Below are positions 49,313 to 60,170 of a stretch of 64,000 nt of DNA, in pieces. This DNA comes from Sipunculus nudus (taxonomy: Eukaryota > Annelida > Sipuncula > Golfingiida > Sipunculidae). The stretch is taken from NCBI GenBank assembly GCA_026874595.1, contig CM049316.1, positions 58,167,676-58,231,675 on the forward strand. The letters run 5' to 3'. Every line of letters starts with the position of its first letter. The first letter of the stretch is position 1. The notes beneath the pieces were generated by a model. That model searched no databases and was not told where the DNA came from. It saw only the letters and a list, made by a program, of their open reading frames with translations. The position numbers and the translations under genes were made by a program.

Positions 49313-50280
49313 ACAAGAGAAAACAATGGTTGAAATGGTTACTCTTTTTTTTATCATGGTCCGAATTCGTTAAAAGTTAAAAGGGTCATCCCTGACAGAT
49401 GTTCCACTCATCCATAAAGTTTCTGCATAACACTGCGAACGAACAAACTTACAAGCAAGGGTGAAAACTTCACCGCCATGCCAGAGGTGACTAATTATTT
49501 ATATATCGTCTTGTAATGGAACAGCCCCCCACAGGCAATCTCGTCCGTGTCACAAATATTTCCCTCCGATTTCAGATGAAGCTCGCTAATTGGCCTGTTA
49601 ACTTCATGAATAATTCATGACGCAGACAAAGAGTCTATCATTGAATCAGGTCTGAACCTGATGGTTTAATTCGACACCTGACTCCCATAACAATTAAGTT
49701 TCGTTTCCATGGTTAGTGGGGTCCCCGGGTCCTACACCCCTTCTTTAACCCGGTATTTCAGTTTTTACCCTCAATGTTGACCCTAATTTTCCTCAAAATT
49801 ATATATATATATTTATATATTAATATATTGTTTCATCTATATATTGTTTTATCTGCTATAAACAGAGTGCTCTATATGTTATGGGACAAGAGCTGTATAG
49901 TTATACAATTATATACAGATGAATCAAATTTTGTCAGTACTGTGTCATTCTTCAATAATAAGCAACAAACGTACATGTTTACCTGTAATTATTATGCAAT
50001 CAAGGATTATCCATGCAAGAAAAAAAATACTCAAATGTGTTGTTATAAACCATATCAGTCCAACCATCGGACATTCTTACAATATGAGTAGAAACTGCGT
50101 ATGTCTGACAAAATTTTGTTCCTCTATATTTTATTCTTAATTTGAAGTCTTAATCCGGTTGTTAAAGTGAACATGGTACTCGATTCATGGTAACATATAA
50201 TGCTTACTGAATACTCGAGACCGAAACCTGGAAAATAAGGTAAACGTTAAAGTGTTATAGAACCCCTTCATATACACAAT
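49313..50280. other. intergenic DNA, no gene recognised
   Basis: The segment at about 49470-49770 is less AT-rich and includes aattggcctgttaacttcat and a gaataattcatg palindrome; it may be regulatory. The 105-codon frame at 49774-50091 is AT-rich and unrecognised. Confidence 0.4.
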
Positions 50281-50334
50281 ATAAAAGTTCTTTACATTTA
50301 ATCTTATATAAGATCAAATGTAAAGAACTTTTAT
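50281..50334. repeat. 54-bp near-perfect palindrome
   Basis: The sequence equals its own reverse complement except for one position pair (a at 50300 opposite c at 50315). The half-site is ataaaagttctttacattt followed by atctta. There is no unpaired loop, so it can extrude as a 27-bp-stem cruciform. It may be a solo transposon end pair, a replication-slippage product or a bidirectional terminator-like element. Confidence 0.9.
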
Positions 50335-50604
50335 TTTCATGCATAAGAGCAACACATGGATAATAAACAAAAAGATGTATATGTTACTATTTTGTAATTT
50401 TTTTCCCTTATAACTATTCCTTTCAACAGATTGGCAAGTATCAGGGTCGCGAAATAACTATCGAGGGTTCGAGTCCAGAAATAGCTATCAAATTCAGCCC
50501 TGTCGACCAGACAGACTACCACCACCGTACCCATCATGGCCAGATAAAAACTTTAATTTTTATTTATTTTACATTGGATTTTTCATGTATTTATTATAAC
50601 TAAT
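50335..50604. other. intergenic DNA, no gene recognised
   Basis: AT-rich sequence; no gene. Confidence 0.4.
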
Positions 50605-50804
50605 ACTAGGTATACTCTCCGTGGCTCAGGTGGTGGCGTTCGGTAGTGTCTAGAGGTAGAGGAAACCGGAGACCCCGGAGAAAACCACCGGCCTTGGACG
50701 GATCACTACAACACATACTATATATCTACTCCGGGGATCGCACCCGCATCGCCAGCGGAGAGAGCAGAGCGTTTTACCCCTGACCTATCCAGGACAACAT
50801 AGGA
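50605..50804 (-). mobile_element. tRNA-derived SINE with conserved-looking core
   Basis: On the minus strand the head near 50797 reads tcctggataggtcaggggta (A box) and gggtgcgatccccggagta (B box). The body has gccggtggttttctccgggg and tctccggtttcctctacc, which resembles a core motif common in SINEs and repeats of fishes and molluscs as I recall them. No A-rich tail or target duplication was confirmed. Confidence 0.55.
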
Positions 50805-53100
50805 AGTAAATTCTGGATCCGCTAAATACTAACCTTGTTCACCAAATGAAAATTTTTTTTGGCATTTGTTAACTGCCTCCTAGCTATAAAATATATCACG
50901 GCAGTAGTGAAAAATATATTTACCTGTATCGGTACATACGTCATTGATATATACTAATACAATTATTTTTATTGAAAAACTGAAACATAAAAATCAGTTC
51001 TTCCCTTATAGAAGTAAATTAAAATGAGGTGGTATAACAGGATATGATTCCATTACCTGCAGAGCGTGTATAATCATATGTATTAATAACATTTCAACCT
51101 CTGTGTTTTTACAAAGATTTGTCCAATGTTATAACGACAGTAACGTAATTAAGTCTGGCACGGATCTCGCTGGTAATAGCATTGCGCTGAATACGTGGGG
51201 TTATACGTATTGAGGGCTCACTTTATTAGAGAGAGAGTCCCGGGCGAGATCACATAAACCTTTGGAACACCATATAGTCAGTGGCGATAAAATTAAACCC
51301 GTGTCAGGCAACACTCCGTTGTGAAGCAAGGACATTCCAAAGTCGAGGTAACTCGCGGAGGTACTCTCGCATTTGCTCGCTGAAGCGAGAATCGTCGAAA
51401 CTGTCATCCCGGACGAGTCCTCCCTTGGGCTGATACCAATAACTGAAGCGGCCGGGCCAGTGCGATGTGAACTTCACGGTCTGCAAGGCGTTCTATTGAC
51501 ATTAGCTTGATGTAGAGGTTGGGGTAACAGGGACTAAACAAGCACTTGACCGCAAGAACAGATAGACTCCAAAGTGTTGTCGTGTATAGGACGTTTACTA
51601 GCTTATCCCTAATATGTGACCGTAGGTTGCACATGAGGAGGCGAAACTAGGAACTCTGGGATTTTCAATGGATTTTCTTTTCATGTTTCAGTAAGGAGAT
51701 ATAATTAGGAAGTTACCTCTGCAAGCACTGACAGTTCCTTAAACAGCAAATGAAACATGCAGCCAGCTAGAAAAGTGAACAGCAGATTTGTGATAGGATT
51801 ATACCTTTTGGCGGTGAGTATTTCTTTTCATTTCTCTGATGTAATCAAATTTAATTATTGTGTTACGTAAAATTATCCAAAGCCTTATGTTGCTATATGA
51901 CGTAACCTTGATGGACTCACACACTCTTGATATTAAATTATAAACCTTCTTTAAATGACCCAATACGTTCGGCCGATCCTATGTTTTATGATTTAACAGA
52001 TATATAAGAGAAAACAGCGATCTTGACAGACATAGTAAAATATATTAATTCCGTATCATTGATTGAGGGTGGATAAAAATTAACATTGCATGTATCAATG
52101 TCAGTGGTCAATGTCAGTGTGATTAGCATTACGAAAATAAATGTCCAAATACCTTGAAACTGTAAGAGTTAAAATTCACTTTTCTTGTTTCTGTCTGTAT
52201 GTCGGTCCCGTATCGATATATACATGCACATACACGACCGCACACTCACAAATAGCATGAGCCAGTTTACATTAAGAAACATTGGTAGGAAACCACAACA
52301 TCCAGGGAAGCACATATGAAGGAATACTGATATAGCTACATTAGAAAACACCTTGATACATCAAACAGTGCATTTATTAGAGAATACAGCTTAAATACAC
52401 GCAGTACAGGTGAAATACTAGTAAGAAAAAGTGTTATTGAAGTGTCATTGTGTAGGACCATTGTATAGCCATATATCAGTATAGCAATTACAATACACAG
52501 CGTATCAGTGTGATCAGGTAATGCTATGGCAGTCAGTAACCTTTGCCCCATCAAAGTGATAAGCAACATGACACTATCATCGGGGCCTATAGCGTACATT
52601 AATAGTTAACCGCCCCGGGCAGTCAATCTGTCTGCATAGTATAGACAACTGTGTGAGTGTGTGTTTTTTTTGTTCCGGAAAACTGAATATTTATTATTGT
52701 AAATAATACTAAATACACGTATAGGAGGATCCAATGTAACCTGACATTATATCTACTATTTCAAGCCGGAAATATTTTCCAGAATTGATGAATCATCCAA
52801 TGCTTTGTCTGATCTTTATGCATGAACCTAATTTAGGTATCCATGATGAGGGGTTTTTATAAAGGAGTCACGCTTTAAATTCAGTTCCCTTTTGCGGCGG
52901 GTTTATCAATACAGAAAATGTGGTTATATTGTTGAATAGGCCGCATGCTCAAGTGATATAACGGAAATCCCCACGAATATATGCAAACCTTATATGGACG
53001 TTATATATACTCACTCGTTTGTATATTCTCGGTCGTGAATATACACACATACACACATACACCTTTATAAGTTTATTCTTTAATGTCATAGGCGGTGACT
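50805..53100. other. intergenic DNA, no gene recognised
   Basis: The block at 51170-51640 is GC-richer and has overlapping minus-strand frames of 60-76 codons without recognisable motifs; it may be regulatory. The rest is AT-rich unique sequence. Confidence 0.45.
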
Positions 53101-53330
53101 TTGTTTAATTTTTATATATATATATATATAGAGAGATAGAGAGAGAGAGAGATAGAGAGATAGATATATAGAGAGAAATATATGTATATAATATAATTAA
53201 AAATTATTCAATTATGTCTACTATTATATAAAAACCATGCATATGGAGAGTATATGGTACGCACAACACACATACACCCTCAAATCTATATATATATATA
53301 TAGATAGATATATTTATATACACTCATTGT
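53101..53330. repeat. TA/GA simple-repeat cluster
   Basis: Alternating (TA)n, GAGATA and GATA tracts at 53114-53180 and 53286-53320, separated by AT-rich sequence. Confidence 0.85.
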
Positions 53331-54291
53331 ATATATGAAGGTACATATGTATATTTGTGTACGTCCTTAACGTTCCCACATTATTTTTGCTCGTATGCGA
53401 TCATCACGTGTCACGAATATGTCATTAACGAGTCGTTGCATGAAACATGCCATGCAACACATCAGTCATTGCGTTCAAACGATCCCATCCGGCGCTAACC
53501 ATGTACTATAGGCATTGTTGTACTTCATATTTTACTGCATGTTAAAGGTCTATTTATTCGAACACCGAGGCCTGCGCTGAATCCTATTTCTGATATTCTG
53601 CTTAAAATCTGAGTTAGAATTATTAATAAATCAAATGTATGTATGTTCACACCGAGTTTTCTACCTCCTACGGAGGTTGGTGTTTTTGAGCTCGCAGTTA
53701 CACGCGATGGAACCTCAATTCAATAATATTTGACATGGTACCACTTGATTCCAGAGCAATTACTGTCAGGGAGGTCACTTTCGTTGTACACTATAATTGT
53801 GTTTTTCTACCCTGCCTCTTCAGTTTGATGAGATTAAATCGGAGATGCTAGCCACATCACTTGACACCGCGACGTACAAACCAAACATCACACTGACAAG
53901 TTAACCGAACCATAACGTGACTTTTTATTCCGATGTGTTTCCCTACTTCACGGGTCGCGGGTTACTAATGCTCAGAGGTTATGCATGCTAAAGATTTGAG
54001 TGCGTCCTTAGCCTCTTATAGAGTTTCCCACGCTATTTCCGCACGGTGATCATATAATATATCTCGGACACCAATACGCGTGATTAATATTACAAGCCTG
54101 GGAAATGTAGCCTGACAGAATCTTAGGGAAGCTAGCTATATTCACTACCCGCGCATCATTAAAGGACACCGTCGACCAGGGTTAGAGCGAGAGGATGAGG
54201 ATGTAAATGAGCAAATTTATAATCTATTTTGCTCTTGGTAATTTTCTTCATAATGTTGTGTATAGCTGGCTGATCATCCTTAGTACAGGGC

Positions 54292-54293
<2 letters not shown>
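53331..54293. other. intergenic DNA, no gene recognised
   Basis: Unique sequence; no gene or repeat recognised. Confidence 0.45.
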
Positions 54294-54324
<31 letters not shown>

Positions 54325-54348
54325 GGTATACACATACACGGACACATA

Positions 54349-54384
<36 letters not shown>

Positions 54385-54574
54385 GATTATCTTTTAAAAT
54401 TCTATCATTCCTATATTTATCTTTCTTCTCTCTCTCTTCCTGTCTCTTTCTTTCTGTCTCTCTCTCTCTCTCTTTCTTCTTCTCTCCCTCTCTCTCTCTC
54501 TCTCTCTCTCCATTTACCCGTTTTCTGGGTTTTTTTCTGTTAGTTCCTTTCCTTTCTGTCTGCCTGTCTTCCTG

Positions 54575-54660
<86 letters not shown>
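54294..54660 (+). repeat. compound microsatellite cluster (TC, TA, TC, TA)
   Basis: Four tracts in 370 bp: TC at 54294-54322, TA at 54351-54381, TC-rich at 54421-54510 and TA at about 54576-54655. The minus-strand 105-codon Ile-Tyr/Arg-Glu frame here is spurious. Confidence 0.95.
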
Positions 54661-54924
54661 CAGCCATGTGGCATGCAGGAAAGCACCTGGAACGATACGT
54701 GTCGATGTAATCTTTTTTCTCGCCTACATGTGATATTTACATTCTTGTCAGTTTTAATGATCCCCGTGTAACACTGATAATGTATATGTCACTTGGTGAC
54801 AAAAGTAGACCTACTAGTATCACAGGTCTTAAACATAACACGAATTCTAAACCAGCACACACACACACGTGCAGGTGTTCAAATGTACTGGACTTTTGAG
54901 TCTTTCTCTAATTATCCGGATACA
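54661..54924. other. intergenic DNA, no gene recognised
   Basis: Short unique segment with a small CA run at about 54855. Confidence 0.4.
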
Positions 54925-54990
54925 TCTGGGGCAGATCCAGGTATTTTCCCGTGGGGCCATTTATTTTTTTGGGAAAAAAGAATTTTTCCC
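54925..54990 (+). mobile_element. fragment of a DNA-transposon end (ggggcggatcca family)
   Basis: tctggggcagatccaggtat then tttcccgtggggcc matches the terminus seen at 29359 and 43697. No second end is visible. Confidence 0.4.
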
Positions 54991-57680
54991 CTAGTGTCAG
55001 CTCTCCACTGATAGAAGCCATAGAGATCGACAATTTGTGGTCGGACAACAACAAAAAGTAGACATTAAGATCACGGCATCTTGAGCCCCGTAGTGACTGA
55101 TAAACAGCATACCTTGGTCTCTGGTGTTGCTCTACTAGCGAGCTTTGTGTCAGTGGATAAAAAATGTAATACGTGGTTCTAAACAAATGAAAAGTACTTA
55201 GGATGTGAAACTTGTCACTGCTTTCCGCCCTGGAATTTAGATGTGCTATGTTTGTTGAATATATCTATAAAATATTTCTAAAGGATTATTTACAAATTTT
55301 CATTTTTTTTGTTTCTCTTTACATATAGCATTATAGTGCTATCGTGCATGAGAGAAGTAACATGTTATTTCCACAACCCAGCGATTTGCAGACGACATAT
55401 GTCTACGGCAAAGTTCGCACATCGCCGGTGTTCTCCCCGACATGCCCCGATGTGACCACGGCTTAACTCGGGGGAAACATCGGGACACATCGAAGCGACA
55501 TCGGGAACTCTCGCACGCATTATCAATATTAAAACTTCTCACGAAACTGGTTCTGTACAATTTTATAGATAAACTTTTCAGACTGTTTTGGAGAGGAATG
55601 GAAAATTTTGTGAAATAACATGCCTTATATAAAAAACATTTGCCAAAATTGCTGACAGGAAAAAACATAGGATTAAGATAAGGGCATGAGTCAGAGTGGC
55701 CCGTGCACGAAACTTACGAGAGTGTGGAAACATCATAGAGGTGTATGAATCTTTTCCATTCATGCATTATTTAAAAATGGGCAAACGAGAGGAAATTTAC
55801 AGAAAATGTGTCCTTAATGGACATTTTAACAAATTTCTAAGATTTCAGCTTGGTTTAAAACTTATTTCTCTTGCAGCCACTTTCACTACAATACTTATAG
55901 CAATTCAACATGGGCATTACATTAAAATATTTATTTGCAATGGGACAAGACAGTATCAGTTTCTACAGATAGCTGTAATTACCGGTCTATTCTCCGAGGG
56001 AGGATATAATTTTATGCAGGAAAGACTCTCTGAATTTTGTCAGACTATAATGACAACTTAATACAGACGTTAAGCATCGTTTAATTCAGTTCTATTATCT
56101 CATTCCTCATATATGTAGTTTTTACATATAATTAATTACCAGCTGCTCTGCCCAGGGACCATATGACTTTTGAGAGCCGGATTTCTGGATTTTGTCAGGT
56201 AACATTCAGATGGTCGGGACTGTTTAATCACAATTCCATTATCTTAATGTCTCCGCTCAGCTGGGATAGGTGAATAATTCATCGAGAAGAAGAGTCTATA
56301 GCATATCACATGGGCATTAATCCACTGGGGGGATGAGGAGCAATTCCAATATTGCACCACGAGAAAACGTGTCAAGGAAAATATAAACTCCGTACATTTT
56401 TATCCATTACTGTGACAAATCCGTCTTGCATGGACCGGGGTTGCAGGAACGTAATCATCATTGCGGGCCTGTTTATTACACGAATCGCTGAGATCTGCTC
56501 AGACGCCCCAGCTGGGGACAGAGATATAATTGCCGATGTTCTCTCTGCTAATATAACCCCCTTAGCTATAATTATACACCGTCCATCCGGCATATATCGG
56601 TCCTGCGTCCCATGATTTACGGGTACGGGACTGCGGAGGTATTACTTCACACATATTGTTCAATTTCTTCCAGGGAAGCTTACTAAAATATGATGGCTTT
56701 TATCGAGCAGTTCGGTTATAAATCAATTTCAACCTAGAGGCAATTATTCCCACCAGAATCTAGGTTTATTCACTGGGACTTGCCCAATTTTGACGTTAAA
56801 TTAGTTCCGTTCCGAAGACCCCACTTGAGACTGATGTCAGATTTAGTTTTGCGCCGTAAACCAATCGTGTTGTTTTATATTTAAGAAATGGGCATTATGT
56901 ATATGCATGCACAATGTAAAAAAACCTGCAGACCTTTGTGTTTAAAAAGAGTATCACTAATCACTGCTAGCGCAAGGCCTTGCAAACCCTTGTGCACACG
57001 ATAAGCTTTTGTTTTATTCAAATCTTAATTTTCAAACCAAATGTAGAGTTTTTGTTTTATCAAAGTAACATTTGACGAATTACTTATCATCAACTTCATT
57101 CTTTAGAAATTATTTTGGGCTAATTTACGTAGACCATCAGTTTCATGTTGATGATGTTGTTATGATCAAAGTAACACAATAGAAACAGAATGGTTTTGGG
57201 ATTTGTCACCGACCGTGAAGGGAAGCAGGTTTGGCTGTTCTCATGAATTATTGTTTTAGTCACGTTAAATGATCAGCATGTGTTATGATTACTCTTAAGT
57301 ACGATAATATACAGTCTGGAAAGACGTTATTGCAAACCAATGCTCAGTGGGTATCAAATGACGTTCATTAGGGATAGGCGTTCTGTTATCTCTCCGTTTA
57401 GTTTTTGTGATATGTCAGTAAAGAACTATATATTTTAGTATTCCGTTTAACAATATATATTTGAATATATCAAGTCTAGAAATCAGTACAGATTTAACTA
57501 AAGATATGCACATTATTATATAATTTTATTATATATAAATATATTATATTATATAATATCTAAGCTCAAAGAAAGTAAAGTTGATGCTAAGTAAAGCATA
57601 TAATGCAAAGGTGCATTCCTGTTGTCTCTTTGTCGTCACTTTGTCTGGTAGGTCAACCTCTCTGTGCGCTTCTAAGCGTT

Positions 57681-57682
<2 letters not shown>
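54991..57682. other. intergenic DNA with two notable blocks
   Basis: At about 55400-55520 there are repeated acatcggg/ccccgatgt motifs in both orientations, looking like a degenerate inverted repeat. A 122-codon frame at 55696-56061 begins at GTG, has its first ATG 22 codons in, and is unrecognised. At about 56430-56635 lies a GC-richer block with cagctggg and homeodomain-like motifs, a candidate conserved non-coding element. Confidence 0.45.
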
Positions 57683-57683
<1 letters not shown>

Positions 57684-57731
<48 letters not shown>

Positions 57732-57742
57732 GTCTCTCTCTC
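57684..57742 (+). repeat. (TC)n microsatellite
   Basis: About 59 bp of CT dinucleotides with two TCTG interruptions. Confidence 0.96.
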
Positions 57743-59241
57743 ATAAAAAATAATCTTCATCAGATCATATTTTTTTCCCGGATCATGTGCAATATTCGAA
57801 GAAATAGAAAATGTATTTTAGTGCACGCTTGGTTTACTTGTGTTCATCTGCAATTCACTCATATAATGCCAGGCATCACTGAACGTTCTGACAAACTAAA
57901 CCAACACTTATGAGACTATTGCATGCCGAAACACGTATCCGGCACGACAGAAATGTTTGTGTTGAAATCACAACAAGCCTTATATATGTTTTCCTTCAAA
58001 ACATATCACAGTCAAGGTATTCTTGACTATTTGTCTCTTTTTACGGAAATATGTTACATGGCATAGGTCCTGGTTGTTTTTCTGCTCGGGTTATTAAAGT
58101 ATTCCAGCCACAAAAGGACATAAACATAGTTCTTCTCGCCCTCTGAACATTACAACACCAACCTTTGCCTGATACAATCAGGTCGATTAAGTTTTCGCTG
58201 GCTGGCATCGCTTTACGATTTTCAGCTTCATTTGCTTCTCGATCCCCTGGATAAAGAGCGCTCACATTAGCTTCCAAATAGGCCAACAAGGCAGTTTATT
58301 TTCAAGGGGACCAAGTGAATCTTATTCAACAGACACCCGCTGAGCGCGAGGCCGTCACGTTTCCTCACATGTTCCATTTTCGGCCACTTAACCCGGTATA
58401 TACATGCATCCATGAATCACTAGTTAACTCTCTCTGTGGCTAAACTGTGCATCATGTTGGTCCCCGGAGCATTCCATTCTTAGATATAATTACCGGTTAT
58501 TGCCCAATCGAACCCTCCACTGGATCTCAATTGCAGCTATTATTCAAAGTGTTACATGCACGACATATGGCAGTTTACGACATGTACACTAATGGTAACA
58601 GAAGGCATATGGTAGTTTACGACATAGCTGTTTTACGGTAATGGACTGAAGACGTCTGCTAGGATGTTTCTACTTGGCTTTTCCGTCGAGGTGAATTGTG
58701 GATAACACAGACATTGTCTTCAATCTTTGAGATATGGCTTCGCTGGTTTATGCAGTCGAAAACAGCCTCTGTATGTTGTCTTTACCAGGACATGTAATCA
58801 GTTATTTGTTACAAAGATAAAATGTTTGTTTGCTGGTCTGTCCATTAAGATGTACCATCATTAGTCCACTTGGTGGTCTAGTTGATGTATCCAATAAGAT
58901 ATACTCTCTGTGGTTTGTTCTTTTCTGTATATGAGCTTACTGGTCGGTCTACAAAGCACGTGTCTTATTTTCGCCCTTAAATATACATTCTCTTGTTGGT
59001 TGGTCAGTTTAAGCTCAGTTGGGTACGTTTCTTGGCTTTAGTTTTGTTGCTCTGTCCATAAAATATATTGTTTTTTTTCTCCGTCCAGATAAACTGTGGT
59101 TAGCTTCATATTCGCGAGGTCAATTGTTCGCGAATTTCACTTTTAAGTATTTCGCGATTGTTAATTTTTTGCGATCTCATCCAACAGTAAAGTACACATC
59201 TGTTACTTTATGATTCATTTAACATACACGTAAAATTTTAC
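57743..59241. other. intergenic DNA, no gene recognised
   Basis: Contains a direct duplication catatggcagtttacgacat (58564 and 58606, one mismatch) and a cluster of TTCGCGA motifs at 59111, 59128 and 59151. The block at 58030-58520 is GC-richer. No exon supported. Confidence 0.45.
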
Positions 59242-59859
59242 TATAGTCCGTTCCAGCACCCCTATCCACCTGTTTTTTCGTGATTATTTTTTTGATAATA
59301 AAAGAAAGTCCAAACTTTTTAATCTTAGGGCAGAAAGAGGAAAAAGCGTAATTAACTATTATGGAAATAATAGCGTGCCTTATGTCATTTTCCTGTAAAC
59401 AATTTAAAACCATTTTATGAGTAACAAGTCTATTCTATAGCGACATCGTGCCACTAATCTGTGAAATGGGCATATCAGGAATTAGTGATGACGTCATAAT
59501 AGACGTGACGTACTAAAGAGGCGCCCATATTCATGGGACCAATAATCAAGAGCTGCCGACCCCTGTTTACAGCGAGACTTGTATTCTCCACGTGCACGCG
59601 CTTCACTGTTACGTCACATTACTTTATACAAGGAGGATAAACAATGGCCACTTATAAGGGACGCCATGAACCACGGATATATATGAGATATGTCAACCAG
59701 GCCGTAAAGTGAATAATATTTATATTTTGAGTAGGTAAGGTACCAAAAATTACGCTTTTGCCTTTTTATGCCATTGGTGCAAATTTTGATTTGCAAGTTT
59801 GTCTTATGTAGAGATAAACGCGAAAAAACAGATGGACATGGGTGCTGGAACGGACTATA
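59242..59859. mobile_element. 618-bp TIR element (MITE-like) with 7-bp target duplication
   Basis: The ends are inverted repeats of about 40 bp: TATAGTCCGTTCCAGCACCC on both, then (c/a)t(a/g)tcca(c/t)ctgttttttcg. Direct repeats ATTTTAC flank it at 59235-59241 and 59860-59866. Shifting the boundary would alternatively allow an 8-bp AATTTTAC duplication or a TA dinucleotide, so hAT, P-like or mariner-like origins are all open. The interior holds a TGACGTCA palindrome (59489-59496) and no transposase frame. Confidence 0.82.
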
Positions 59860-59866
59860 ATTTTAC

Positions 59867-60122
59867 AAAAGTACACCAAAGGAGTGGAAATTCTTGTCTA
59901 TTAAAGGCAGCTAATTTAAATCCCATACTGTGTATAAAATGAACCCTTTGACTTGAGATCAATGAGACGAAAACGAGGCCACAGAATGAAGGACTATTGA
60001 CCTATCCACCACAGCCCAAATGCTCCGCCCTTTTAACTTATTATTATAATGCGCCCCCAAAACGCTCCTACACATATGGATTGCCATGCTCATGATAGCG
60101 AGAGCTGATTATAACATAATAA
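59867..60122. other. intergenic DNA, no gene recognised
   Basis: Unique sequence between the TIR element and the CRE cluster. Confidence 0.4.
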
Positions 60123-60170
60123 TGACGTCACAAAGGGTGATGGCGCATGACGTCGTATTGACTGACGTCA
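60123..60170. promoter_or_regulatory. cluster of CRE-like palindromes
   Basis: TGACGTCA at 60123-60130, TGACGTCG at 60148-60155 and TGACGTCA at 60163-60170, three in 48 bp, the known CREB/ATF binding palindrome. No transcript start or gene is visible adjacent. Function as a regulatory site is inferred. Confidence 0.4.

Noticed and set aside
55696-56061. 122-codon frame with hydrophobic middle
   Set aside because: Starts at GTG, its first ATG is 22 codons in, length is within chance for this composition, and no motif is recognised.
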